A DNA stretch of 64,000 nt, from positions 957,001 through 1,021,000 of the forward strand of contig JAJGOT010000059.1 of assembly GCA_022457155.1 (NCBI GenBank). Direction: 5' to 3'. This document shows, piece after piece, positions 34,818-45,314 of this stretch. The notes beneath the pieces are model-generated. The model was not told where the DNA came from. It saw nothing but the letters and a program-made list of their open reading frames with translations, and made no database searches. Each line of letters begins with the position of its first letter. Positions within the stretch are counted from its first letter, which is position 1. This DNA comes from Cladopsammia gracilis. Its lineage: Eukaryota; Cnidaria; Anthozoa; Scleractinia; Dendrophylliidae. Made by a program: the position numbers and the translations under genes.

Positions 34818-35057
34818 GCAGTGATTCAATCTTTCTTGCGACATAGGTGTTCGAAGATGCGTCTTAAGCCTTCTAAGGGCAGAGGCCGAGCGCTCACTCG
34901 CAGCATTCGTGGCAGGTACAACAAGAAGTATCTTCACAAGGTTAAAAACTTCTGAGAAATAAGATTTTGATTTATTTAAAAAGTCACAGAACATTTCTTT
35001 TACGAACGAGTCTAATACATTAAATCGCCTCATACAGTGTATGATCATCTGGTCCAA
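34818..35057 (-). pseudogene. hAT transposase C-terminal (dimerisation) domain fragment
   Basis: The minus strand reads LVKILLVVPATNAASERSAS, then ALRRLKTHLRTPMSQERLNH. This is the hATC signature (P.(S/T)N..SER.FS.L...K..LR..M...RL). The catalytic region upstream is lost or unrecognisable. The reading frame runs into the CAGGGTTGCCAC MITE at the protein's C-terminal end. Confidence 0.8.
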
Positions 35058-35168
35058 GGATCTTAGCTTGCCACACTAATTAAAAGTATATCTCAGCCTA
35101 CGCAATTTTGAGTTGTCCCAAAGTTGAAAGTTGGTGGGGCAAATGCCCCACCTGTAGCGCCGCCCTTG

Positions 35169-35860
35169 CCGACTGATACAGGAAGTGACACGAAAACCTT
35201 TTGCGAATTCCTATCACCAACTGAGATCATAGGAACGTATGGCAGTATTCTTGTAACTCAGGTTATGTGAAACTGGCTGCGAGTGAATTTCAAGGCCTGG
35301 ACAATATCCGCTTGCCGGTTTCAGTGCATAAGTTCAGCAAGTGATCGCACAGGGAGCCCACACAACCTGTGTGACCGTATCTTTAAATAAAGAGGAAATG
35401 TATGGGAATATCGAAAGCCTCGTCATATCGTAAAATATCGCGATGAATATTTACATATAAGTTCAGACTGAATAAACATTATCTTACCTTAAATGTTGTG
35501 TATTGTCGTCCTTGTAGCAACGACAATACACAAATAGACAACGGTGAGTTTTAGCGATTTGAAGGGTTTTATACGTCCAGGTAAACCGCGTCAGACGCAA
35601 ACTCCTTCAAATTTGATATCCCATACATTTCCTCTAAATTTAATAATACGAAGGGTCACACAGGTTTTGTGGGGGCCCTGTGGTGACCTGCTTTTTTGCC
35701 GTACGATATTTCAACATTTTCATAAAGTGTCTTCTACAACATAAGATGATCATGTGCCAATAATTACATGATAAGACGTAAAATAAAAAAAAAATAAATG
35801 ATCTTTATTTACCCTGCTTGGTACATGTTTAAATATAGCACAACTCTCAGTAACTAAAAA
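35169..35860. other. Spacer, no gene seen
   Basis: Contains ACGACAATACACAA and its inverse near 35497-35532. No supported coding sequence. Confidence 0.35.
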
Positions 35861-36036
35861 TAAAACAAACAGCGGTGATAAACATGGTAAACCAACGCAT
35901 TTTTATAATAAACTTGACGTTCCGTATGCTAAGCAACACGTATTTTCAAAAGTAACGGTTGCTTAGCATACGAAACGTCAAGTTTATTTTAAAACTGCGT
36001 TGTTTTACCATGTTTATCACCGCTGTTTGTGTTTTA
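35861..36036. mobile_element. Palindromic MITE, about 175 bp
   Basis: AAACAGCGGTGATAAACATGG and CTTGACGTT.CGTATGCTAAG on the left are mirrored on the right. The loop is AT-rich, ACACGTATTTTCAAAAGTAA. Confidence 0.85.
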
Positions 36037-36215
36037 TTTGCAATCAAGTTACGATGGCCTAAGAACAAGAGTTTATATGTTTCAGTAACAAGGTTAAGAA
36101 TCCCATCTTGTAGACAGCAGACCAGTTGGCTAATTTACAAGCTTGGCTGAGGAGTTAAATATGACCTCCCTACCATCGTGTAGAGCCGCAATCTTTATTT
36201 TTTTTACCGTAATGA

Positions 36216-36690
36216 TTCGAATTAGCGTCCGGGGCGCTTATTTTCTTTTGGTAGATCAAGGAAGGGCGCTTATTGGAGAGGGGGCACATGTTTTTTTCGT
36301 GACGAAAAACATGCGAACGTGAAAAAAGCACTTTAATAAACAATAACAGAAAATGTACAATTCGCATAGTCAGAACATTAATTCGCTATAAAACCTCAAT
36401 GTACTCAATATCACTTTCTTCGATAAGATAGGTTTTTGTCGTAGCATCTTTAACGTCCGATTCTGTGATCCTATCAAAACGATCGCTTTCGCGGGATTTG
36501 TCTATAGCTTGGTGCGGTGTCTTGATCAGCTCTTAGCTAGCATAGCGAGGCTTCTTATCCTTGAAGCAGTGGGGGATTGGGGGGGGGGGAGGGGGCAGTG
36601 CGGGTGGAGGCACTTTTTAGAAAGGGGGCGCTTATTAACAAAACGACACTCAAGGGGAGGGGCGCTTATTAGAAAGTAGGCGAAATTGCC
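36216..36690. repeat. Dispersed repeat with GGGCGCTTATT motifs
   Basis: GGGGCGCTTATT or close variants at about 36231, 36263, 36625 and 36658, with G-rich stretches between. Probably a non-autonomous DNA element with direct subterminal repeats. No ORF. Confidence 0.6.
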
Positions 36691-38210
36691 TTTTTTGATC
36701 CAAAATTTATAAAAAAGCAATAGAATAGTGCAAAAAAAAATTACACAAATAAAGATACCATTGAAACATACAAAAGAGAGAAATTTGAGATGATAAGAAT
36801 AACATTTAGATATTTCTAAAATACGTGAGATTGCATTTGGAAGGGGGAGCGTTGGCATCCCCCCACAAACATATGGAAAAATAATTCAACATTATTTTAT
36901 AAGAAGAGCATAATTTCAGTCAGTATTTATCGGATCAGGTAAAATTAATGGACCTTTTCAAACTACTTTAAACTGAAATTTTAGAAATTTTTTAAAAAAA
37001 GTTTGTTAAAAACTCTTGTATCTTACTCATTCCGGCGTTTCTCCATGCATTTTTTCTGGCTTATTATTCATTTTTGGATTTTGAACGATATTCGTTAGTG
37101 TCTATCGCTTCCTTTCTCCTACGATTTGGATAAGGAACGTAAGCATAATATGAACTAATCAGGTATCCACATAGCGTCAAAAGAAGCTAAAGTCGAGAAT
37201 CCCAAACATTCTGTTCTTTGTCAATTGTCATGTTATTACCAAGTCAACCTTTATCCAGTGACCAGAGTTACTTGAACCACAAGAACCAATCCGCTAGAAC
37301 CAAACCTCCGGTGCAACTGAAGAAAAAAGTTATTATCGCTGCTTAATTATTGCGGTCACTGAAGTGATATCATCTTGGCTAAACTAAAGAAGGATCTAAG
37401 AGCGATTGATAGTTACCTTTGATAGTTATGCAATACAATAATTTACAATATTTTCCGTATCAGAATTAAAATTCAAAATGTAAGGTATACGGACATTTGA
37501 TAGAGTATTCCTATGGTACGAGTCTTTTTTATATATATTGATTTTTTATTTTAATTTGCAATCTAACATTTTTGAGTCCACCGCTATACCAGGTTGCAAA
37601 AAGTACACTCAATCAGTGACGAGTGGCAATAAAAGTAACGAAACGTTCTTTGCAATTGAATCCTTGATGTTTCTCTGTGTTGCTAAGGTGTAAACGCATC
37701 TTTATAGCTACCTTGTATTTAAACGCTGAGAAGGCAGCTATGTGTGAACATGTCTTCCTCGGCTCGCCCTTAACAAAGTCCAGGGCCCTTTTTTATCGAA
37801 CAACACGCGTTAGTCTTGCTCACACCTGCAGAAGAAGTAATCAGTTACTAATAAATGTTTAGAAAATAAATCTTTTAGTTTTGTCGTGGCATAAGCTTTT
37901 GTATTTGGACCCCCACCCACCCCCCCCCCCCCCCCACCCGCCTCGGTTGTGTCCTCTACAAGTAAGGTAGTCACGTGTCGATATTCACATACCTCTATAT
38001 GGCAACGTCACACGTCAAAATGTGTCCCAAGGAAAAACTCAGCAGCTACTAAAAGCCTTGGGTTCCAAAATTAAAGTCGCGAAAGAAATGTACAAAGATG
38101 TTGACAGGGGAGTGGCACCCACCCCCTCCCCCTCCCCCTCCCCGCCCATACCCCCTTCCCTTTGTACGCCTAAGTGTTAAAAATTCTCAGTATAATACAT
38201 ATAATCATTT
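36691..38210. other. Spacer with C tracts, no gene seen
   Basis: C homopolymers and CCCCCTCC repeats at 37909-37937 and 38117-38158. No supported coding sequence. Confidence 0.4.
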
Positions 38211-38214
38211 ATCT

Positions 38215-38265
38215 TGTCATTTTTTCTTATCGTGGACTTTTCTGGACACAACAGCTTGTAAGTAC
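38215..38265 (+). other. Microexon-like site L (CTT)
   Basis: TCATTTTTTCTTATC, then GTGGACTTTTCTGGACACAACAG, CTT at 38255-38257, then GTAAGTACATT. Downstream TTTCATTTAATACATGC matches the intron flank of site R. Confidence 0.42.
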
Positions 38266-38616
38266 ATTTTCTATTTCATTTAATACATGCATTTCCTTCA
38301 TTATAAACAAGTAATAACTGGGCTTTTTTTTAGGCCAAATACACTATTTCTACTGAATTACTAAAATATACCCTTTCTAAAAGCTGGTTTGCCTTTTTTT
38401 CCTTTTTATATGGATGTTTGGCGACAAACTAGGTCGTAAGTATCTCTTGACGTTCATTCAATGCACGATTCAGTCTTGTATGGACTGGACACCTTACTTT
38501 TCATTCTGGCAAAAACTGGTTCTAAACAGTGTCTGACCGTAACGATAATTGCCTTTTTCCGTTTCATTGCATACATGCATTCCCTTGTTATAAACGAATA
38601 ATAATTGAGTTTTTCA

Positions 38617-38862
38617 ATCAAAATCAATCAACTTTATTCATGTGTCAGAAACTTTCTACCTCAATTTTTCAATTAAGCTAATTGGTGACACAAACTAAGA
38701 ACTTAAAATTAAGAAGAACTAAAAAAACCTAATAACTAATTTCTTAAATATTCACAGATTTACACTGACATTAAAATTCCTTCGTAATAATAATAATAAT
38801 AATAATGTAGATTTAAAATTTAAAAAATTAGCTGTTACATAAATAGCAAAACCAAATCCACT
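38617..38862 (-). mobile_element. Retroposon 3' fragment inserted in array unit M
   Basis: Absent from the other units. On the minus strand it has AATAAAGTTGATTGATTTTG near its 3' end, a common LINE/SINE tail. It includes a short TAA microsatellite (38787-38807). Confidence 0.5.
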
Positions 38863-38882
38863 ATTTCTACTGAATTACTACC

Positions 38883-39081
38883 GTGCGACGCGCCTTACGG
38901 TGAGCACCCAACAAACGTTTTTACGAGTTTTGTAACTAACTTTGCAATCCTGTGATAAACACGAAGCGACAAACGATTAAATGTAATGCTGTCGCTTCGT
39001 GTTTATCACAGGAGTGTATAGTAAGTTACAAAACTTTTTAAAAAGTTTGTTGGGTGCTCACGGTAACTGGGCGCATCGCAC
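38883..39081. mobile_element. Palindromic MITE inserted between units M and N
   Basis: GTGCGACGCGCC ends, inner GTGAGCACCCAACAAAC / GTTTGTTGGGTGCTCAC and CTGTGATAAACACGAAGCGA mirrored. It interrupts GAATTACTA|AA of the array unit with CTA on both sides, so a 2-3 bp target duplication is likely. Confidence 0.85.
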
Positions 39082-40077
39082 TAAATTAAACTCTTTCTAA
39101 AAGTTAGTTTGCCTTTTTTTTCCTTTTTATGATGTGGATGTTTGGCGACAAACTAGATGGTAAGTATCTCTTGATGTTCATTCAATGCACGATTCAGTCT
39201 TGTGTGGACTGACACCTTACTTTTCATTCTGGCATAAACTGGTCCTTAAAACAGTGTCTGACCATTAAGATTATTGCTTTTTTCTGTTTCAAAACATGCA
39301 TGCATCTCCTTTATCATAAACGAGTAGTAACTGGTTTCTTTTTTAAATGAAATACACTATTTCTACTGAATTACTAAAATATACTCTTTTTAAAAGTTGG
39401 TTTTTCCTTTTTTCCGTTTTGTCCTTTTTGTATGGATGTTTGGCGACGTTAAACTAGATGGTAAGTATTTCTTGAAGTTCATTTAGTGCACGAATCAGTC
39501 TTGTATGGACTGATACCTTACTCAGTGGCCGTTACGATAATTGCCTTTTTCTGTTTCATTACATACATGCATCTCGTTTATTATAAATGAGTAGTAACTG
39601 ATTTCTTTTTTGAATGAAATACACTATTTCTACTGAATTACTAAAATATTCTCTTTAGAAAAGCTGGTTTTTCCTATTTTTTTCCTTTTTGTCCTTTTTA
39701 TATGGGTGTTTGACGACAAACTAGGTGGTATAAGTATTCCTTGAAGTTCATTCAGTGCACGATTCAGTTTTGTATGGACTGCGCCTTTAACTTTTCATTC
39801 TGGCAAAAACTGGTCCTAAACACTGTGTCCTTTACGATAATTGCCTTTTTTGTTCGATTCATTACATACATGCACCTCCTTTATTATAAACTAGTTGTAA
39901 CTGGTTTCTTTTTTTAAATCAAATACACTATTTCTACTGAATTACTAAAATACACTCTTTCTAAAAGCTGGTTTGCCTTTTTCCTTTTTATATGGATGTT
40001 GCGACAAACTAGGTGGTCTATGTAAGTATCTCTTGACGTTCACTCAATGCACGATTCTGTCTTGTGTGATGGTATGA

Positions 40078-40324
40078 TACTACGATTATCAGTTGAGCAA
40101 GGCACAAGCTATGTTTGGTGACAAAGTTTTGCCGTTAACTACGTTGTTGTCAAGGGCAACTTGCTACGTTTCCAACGGTAACGCGTTTTGTTACTGATGA
40201 CGTCCAACGACAGACAAGTTACCGTTTGAAACGTTGCAAGTTGCCCTTGACAACAACATGGTTTTAACAGCAAAACTTTGTCGCCAAACATCGCTCGTGC
40301 CTTGCTCAACTGATAATCGTAGTA
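40078..40324. mobile_element. Palindromic MITE, 247 bp
   Basis: TACTACGATTATCAGTTGAG mirrored at the right end. Inner AAGGGCAACTTGC / GCAAGTTGCCCTT and a GTTACTGATGACG centre. Confidence 0.88.
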
Positions 40325-40326
40325 CC

Positions 40327-40510
40327 TAAGGCCCGGCCCGGTTTAAACGTCGCATTTCACGTGTCGAATCTAATTCATGAATTTAATGCATGTGAAGTTC
40401 GACATTTAACTCAAATTCGTCGTCTAAATCAAATGTCGAATTTAATTATTTGAGTCGACCCAAATAGGTATTAGATTCGGCACATGTGCGACCTTTTAAC
40501 CGGGCTTTAC
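40327..40510. mobile_element. MITE with GCCCGGTTTAAA-type ends
   Basis: Left AAGGCCCGGCCCGGTTTAAA, right TTTTAACCGGGCTTTA. The interior has repeated AAATTCG/CGAATTT and (G)TCGAATTTAATT. It abuts the previous MITE. Confidence 0.72.
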
Positions 40511-40990
40511 TTTCATTGTGACAAAAACTGGTCCTAAACAGTGTCTGACCGTTATGTTCGTTCATTTTCTAAACCATGTTCATGCTGAATCGACTCAGAC
40601 CGTGTACAGTAGCCATGGGTTAACTGCAAAGCGAGCGTGCTACGTTTCCTTTATAAACGGTGCGGGCAGCGAGTCTGTTAGGAGGCCTCAGAGAAATAAT
40701 GCTTTGTCTTTGTTGAGAAAAATGCGTCTTATGAAGAACAAACTACGTCCAACTGTCTAAAAAATCATTGCTCAGCATTTAAGATATACATTTCGTAATG
40801 ATTGGTTTTGTCTTTTTCATCTTTTATGGACATTATAATTAATGACCAAACCTGCATTCATTACGCGCATGGCTTTTCTTTAACTTTTTACGTCAGTACG
40901 AAGTAAATTCGTACATTGTTTTAAATAATTTTATCATTAGAAAGTTAAAAGTCCAGCCGTTGGCTGCACTTGGGTTTAAAGTTAAAATAC
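40511..40990 (+). other. Possible terminal exon and decayed array site
   Basis: 40599-40760 follows an ACTCAG acceptor and stays open to a stop (TVYSSHGLTAKRACYVSF ... KMRLMKNKLRPTV). Its phase does not match exon 10127-10232 directly. 40822-40860 (TATGGACATT ... GACCAAACCTG) looks like a decayed array site without AG or donor. Both are weak. Confidence 0.25.
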
Positions 40991-41039
40991 TTTATTGGAG
41001 TTGAAAGAAAAAAACATAAATTGTATTACTCCTGCATTA

Positions 41040-41100
41040 CATTTTCTTGTTTTTCCTCCCAATATGGAATTTTGTGGACTCACAGGGCGGCGTAAGTATC
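41040..41100 (+). other. Microexon-like site R (GGCGGC)
   Basis: TTTTCTTGTTTTTCCTCCC, then TATGGAATTTTGTGGACTCACAG, GGCGGC at 41086-41091, then GTAAGTATC. Six bases, again a multiple of three. Downstream CTTCATTTAATACATG matches site L. Confidence 0.42.
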
Positions 41101-42110
41101 TTCATTTAATACATGTTTGTAGCTTCACTTTTATTCCTTGCAAAGGTTATTTTAGTTTAGTAATTACTTTGTATATTAATTATTTTTAATAAGTTTAAAA
41201 AAGTCATGGAAAGGCCGGTGGGCCCTGACAGTCACATTTGTCGCAATTTGGTTAAAGAATTGGGGCCGTATTCACGAAACGCTACCTAATGTCACGAGTG
41301 CTTGTGCTTATCACGCAAGTGAGAACCATTATCAGTATGTGGTTTGGATAAGTTCGTACTGCGCATGATAATATAGTCTTCAATATTTGGGAAGAAATAA
41401 TTCACAGAAATACGACGTTATCTGTTAATGTCTAAACAACATAGGTACTTATTTTTCCATGTGGCTTGCTTCTACTGATTACATTCAATACTGAAACCTT
41501 GACCATTTCCAACTGTCTAAAAAAGCTACGTAACGTAAATTGTCGTAATATACCGGCACCTGATCGAAAAAAACGTCGGATAAAAAGTATAAACCATGGA
41601 CGATATGAACGAATGGTTCTCTGGAAACGGAAAAAAAATGTGTTCTCAGATACTGAATTCACATTATTATAACAAAGTATACCCAAATCATCTTCCGAAA
41701 ATCTTTTAGGAAGGAATAGATCTTAAAAATAGTTATACCAACAGTGATAATAATATTGTGTGTATCCACGGTTTTATGGATTGTGAATTTTTTCCTGATA
41801 ACGTTTCTTTAACAAGGTATTTATAAATATTGGCTAGACTAACAGCGGAGGTCTCAATGTTGAACGTTTACTTGTTGAACAAGAGACAGACTCGAAAGTA
41901 AACGTTTAATAGTCTAGCCCTCCGTTTAGTTACTAGACAAATACAACGCGCTGCTGACATTCCCCAGAGACTCACTTTACAACGGCCAAAGACACTAACA
42001 AACCCAAACGGGTACCTTTTATTATGACTTTCAATCCTTCACTTCCTCGCCTGAGAAGTATAATAACGGCAAAACCACAGCGACAAACCAATGAAGAGTG
42101 CCGGATCTAT
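41101..42110. other. Spacer, no gene seen
   Basis: TTTTTCCATGTGGCTTGC at 41453-41470 resembles the start of an array site but lacks the YAG-triplet-GTAAGT part. A 68-codon basic ORF (41466-41672) has no recognised motif. Confidence 0.35.
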
Positions 42111-42354
42111 CGTATTAGATCTGGATCAGTAAAAATCTTGAAATAGTATAGGTAAAAACGGCAAACTCATCCTTACGACAAGGCAGAGGAGAAGAGATTG
42201 AGACAGAAGTGAAATAAAAAAAGAATTGAATATATTTGCCTGATATTTTGGTTTGCAAAACAAACCTACGGGAGCTAAAAAACAAAAATGAATACAGATA
42301 TAAAATGACCGTTACATGCATATAAAACTTTTGAAATATGACATAACAGAAAAT

Positions 42355-43010
42355 GATTGGTAAGAAAGAAGCTAAATGTCACTAATTAAATTCATCACGT
42401 CTATTTATACCATGACGATCAAGTGTCATTGCTTCGAGTAATCTATAAAGGCCCATTTACACAGGCGATTTTTTGTGCAATTTTTGTCGCACTTGTCGAT
42501 GCAATTTTTATCACGCGCAAGTTGCATCTTCAAATCGCATGTGTAAAAGGGCGGCGATTTGGGCGCGATTTGTTGCGCGATGTCGCAGGGGTTTCGAACA
42601 TGTTCGAAACCTGATGCAACTTGGCGACGATTTTTAGGAAATTACAGCAAATTAAAGCAAATGTCGCACCTGAATCGCACAGGAAATCGCCGCTAATTTA
42701 CACTTGCGACAAAAGTTGCATTGGAGAGCGCGACAAAAATCGCATGTGTAAACGCGCCTTAAGATGGGCCACGCGTGCCTTTCTGACAGAGTCGCGGTTG
42801 TTGTGGATGAGTTCCAAGGGAATGAACAGGATGTTGCTGATAGAGTGGCCAGGTTGGTTAAAATGTATTGAAACAGGAGTAGGATTGATAAGATGGTGGT
42901 GATTGAGGATGGAGCGGCCATCCCCAAAGCGTTCATTCAGTTGGAGTTTGGTTTCCCCAATGTACTGTTTTGCGCATTTCTTACATTCAATTAAGTAGAT
43001 TAATATCGGG
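42355..43010 (-). pseudogene. GIY-YIG endonuclease domain, split by a MITE
   Basis: Minus strand from about 43005: ECKKC-type CKKCAKQYIGETKLQLNERF, then RSILNHHLINPTPVSIHFNQ, then HSISNILFIPLELIHNNRDS and ARVAHL. The frame is cut by the MITE at 42449-42759 and resumes with DYSK..MTLDRHGINRRDEFN and a stop. YIGET, the downstream Arg (ERF) and the GINRR(D/E) tail identify a GIY-YIG endonuclease as in Penelope-like elements. Confidence 0.72.
42449..42759. mobile_element. PIF/Harbinger-type MITE, 311 bp, with TAA duplication
   Basis: Ends AGGCCCATTTACACA / GTGTAAACGCGCCT, inner GCGATTT / AAATCGC repeats, flanked by TAA at 42446-42448 and 42760-42762. The interrupted protein frame on both sides fixes the ends. 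Confidence 0.85.
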
Positions 43011-43115
43011 CAAATATATTCAACTGTTTGTTTTTTTATTTCACTAATGTCTCAATCTCTTCTCCTTGCCGTAGGGATCAGTTTGCCGTTTTTACCTAAT
43101 AATCTATATTATTAC

Positions 43116-43155
43116 CTGAAGAAGGCTGGTTTGGCCAGCCGAAATATAGTAAATC
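43116..43155 (+). ncRNA. Hammerhead-like hairpin
   Basis: CTGAAGA, then a stem GGCTGG-loop-CCAGCC, then GAAATA: the CUGANGA and GAAA boxes of a hammerhead around stem II, followed by a possible 2 bp stem III (AT...AT) and C. Against it: an extra A sits between the first box and the stem, and no convincing stem I was found. Penelope-like elements are known to carry minimal hammerheads. Confidence 0.35.
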
Positions 43156-43978
43156 TTTTTAAAAATTTCTACCGACGTTGTATCTGTCTTTGTTTCTATA
43201 CAAAACTCACTAGAACGGTTGTTTTTTTCTTTCAAGTTCGGTTTAGCCCCCGGGTGGGGGGTGGGGGGTACTCCCTTATAAGGGCTTAATGGGGACGTGC
43301 GGCCAGCCAGGGTATGTTTTTCGGGATTTTGTCTTAAACAGGGTATCGATTTTATCATTTTTAAGTATTATTGCCATCGTGCCGTGGTGTCTGTCCGGAT
43401 GTCCGGATTACACCCGAGAAACATTGGGAACTAGCCTTGGAGGATAAGAAAAACACTGGGAACTAGGTCACTCGTCGTTTGCTCCGCCATTTTGTTTCGA
43501 AGTGTGGAGAAAGCTCGGAGAAAGCTACAATAGGTTTGTTTGTCTGTTTCAAATTTTACACCGTCATGCTTTATTTACCGTGAATATATTTGCGCTCACT
43601 TGCAGACAAACAGACACGAAGTGATGTACATTCATCAGTAGTACATACTCGCACTCGCAATAGGCAAAAGGTCTCCACTAAATTATCGAGTCTGGGCGCT
43701 GTTTCGGAGCGGATCTTTGCTTGTCTCAGAAAGAACTTATCAGAACTGAAGGCCAGAAATAGCACTGAAATAGCATTGATTTAAGCTTACTGAACTTGAC
43801 TTATAACTGAGTATCCTACGAGAGCTGTTACCTGAAAACGAAGCCGTGTGCGGTGATTCACGATCAGTTGTGTACAGAATATCGGAGCAACTTCATTGTA
43901 TTGAAGAAAGAGAAGGAAATTAAACAGTTTATCTCGGATTCAAGCTATTAATAAAGGTGAGCCATCATTACCAGCATA

Positions 43979-44270
43979 TTGTGTATACAGTTATGGTATC
44001 TTATAATGCAATATAGAGCCGCTGTGGGGTTGTATAATGCTCATTTCAAAGCCAGAGAATGTTTAAATCGTGTCAAAGGAAAATTCTGGCCTACGTTGTT
44101 ATTTCTGTTTTATGTTGTTTATGCGTGGCAAATGAGTTACTACACTAATTGGTTCACACAAATCTGCATGTATCGTTGTATTCCACTTTTGATTCGTCCT
44201 TCTCACGATGTAGAAATGAATCCTTGTTCCTTGCCATCTTGTAGATACCTCAAAGATAGTTACAGCTGAT
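43979..44270 (+). pseudogene. Possible retroelement ORF with a degenerate 2A-like motif
   Basis: MCIQLWYLIMQYRAAVGLYN, then a hydrophobic centre, then LLIRPSHDVEMNPCSLP. DVEMNPCS resembles the 2A consensus D(V/I)ExNPGP with the critical Gly-Pro lost. 2A-like sequences occur at the N-terminus of some invertebrate non-LTR ORFs. No endonuclease or reverse transcriptase follows. Low certainty. Confidence 0.3.
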
Positions 44271-44513
44271 TTTCATCAGGGAAATGTCTCGCTGTTTGGA
44301 AGTAATTCTGGTAAACAGTGGCTACAAAATTGGAACATGTGTTCAGTTGGAATTTAACAGTGTAGGGGAATTGGTGCAATATCTTCAGAATTTCTACCAA
44401 AGTGTTTTCCTCGTGCATTTTTCATGAAGCACATTACTGAAACTTGACAAACGGTGAGAACATTATCTTGTTCATATTGGGCTAAGGGATGGACTATTTT
44501 CATTTTGAAGGTG

Positions 44514-44535
44514 GGGGGGGGGGGGGGGGGGGGGC
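44514..44535. repeat. G homopolymer, about 22 bp
   Basis: Uninterrupted G run after GGTGG. Its length will be uncertain in any assembly. Confidence 0.9.
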
Positions 44536-45314
44536 ATTGGACAATTTTTCTGTGCGTTTTTTTTTAAATTTTCTTTCTGTCTTCACCTGTTATTACATGT
44601 GACTAGCCACATGTAATAGTTTTTTCAATATATACAATGAAACTCTCAGCTCCCAAATTGAATTCTTCACCATCCATTGTATATCTAAATGAAGCACTTT
44701 AATTCCGCTTTTAAGTCCCCATAAAGCCATTTTGGTCTTAAACTTTAGGATGACAAAACACTTAAAAAAATGAACTGAATCTCAAGGTATTCATTTATTT
44801 TCTTTTAAAGGTACTCAATCACCTCCAGTCAATGCATCTGCAAACATTTAGCACATCAACTAATGCTGGTGACAATGACAAAAAGTCTGAAGTGCTGAAG
44901 AAACTGGTGACCTGCTGTTCATGCGTTAATGAAATCACAAAATGTCAAACTACCAATAATCTCTGAAAACATGTTCAGAACTGACAAAGTCTTTTCAATT
45001 TGTGAAGCACAAACATGGAAACAATTTCCAGTTGTTGTCATTTAGCAATTGTAATAGTTTTAATCATGTACATTGTACTGTTCGAATTGTGCTTCCTGTA
45101 TTAACACTTCATAGTAACGCTGTAAGGAATCAGAAAAACAGCTATCCGGACAACAATGGACTGATTAACAATTGTAACTTGCAAGATGTACAAATATTGA
45201 ATTGCACATAAGTAAAACAAACTCAGATGTAATTTTAATCTCAAACAATTTGAAAATGAAAATGTTACTTGTTCTTGATGCGTGTGACCTATATTAAGCC
45301 TAATCAGCATAGAA

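Larger units (their letters stand above)
34000..35168 (-). mobile_element. hAT element remnant
   Basis: Left CAGGGCGGCGC, right GCGCCGCCCTTG, the CAGGG-type hAT end. TGCC-containing flanks on each side suggest a decayed 8 bp duplication. It holds a minus-strand hAT transposase C-terminus (34818-35057) and was later entered by another MITE (34452-34812). Confidence 0.6.
38400..40030 (+). repeat. Tandem array of about 280 bp units, microexon-like sites M-Q
   Basis: Five units. Each has ACTATTTCTACTGAATTACT, then AAAAG(C/T)TGGTTTGCC, a T-rich tract, then TATGGATGTTTGGCGACAAACTAG, a triplet and GTAAGTAT. Triplets: GTC (38433-38435), ATG (39157-39159), ATG (39458-39460), GTG (39725-39727) and GTG (40013-40015). 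P has a damaged donor (GTATAAGT). Q has GTCTATGTAAGT, so its exon could be 9 nt. Unit spacing is 267-301 bp except M to N, which is stretched by a retroposon tail and a MITE. Confidence 0.7.
42115..43205 (-). mobile_element. Penelope-type retroelement fragment with inverted 3' region
   Basis: Minus-strand GIY-YIG coding remnant (42355-43010). The sequence after it (42115-42245: GGTAAAAACGGCAAACT, GAGAAGAGATTGAGAC) reappears inverted at 43000-43100 on the other side. Outside the inverted copy lies a CTGAAGAAGG...CCGAAAT hairpin. Inverted terminal arrangements are common for Penelope-like elements. No reverse transcriptase domain remains. Confidence 0.6.

Noticed and set aside
38787..38807. CRISPR-like regular repeats in the 38-40 kb array and elsewhere
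   Set aside because: The repeats are whole intron-exon units or microsatellites in eukaryotic DNA; there are no short repeats with unique spacers and no cas genes.
40599..40760. Terminal exon of the microexon gene
   Set aside because: Open and preceded by an ACTCAG acceptor, but its phase does not follow from exon 10127-10232 plus any number of 3-nt exons; listed only as weak.
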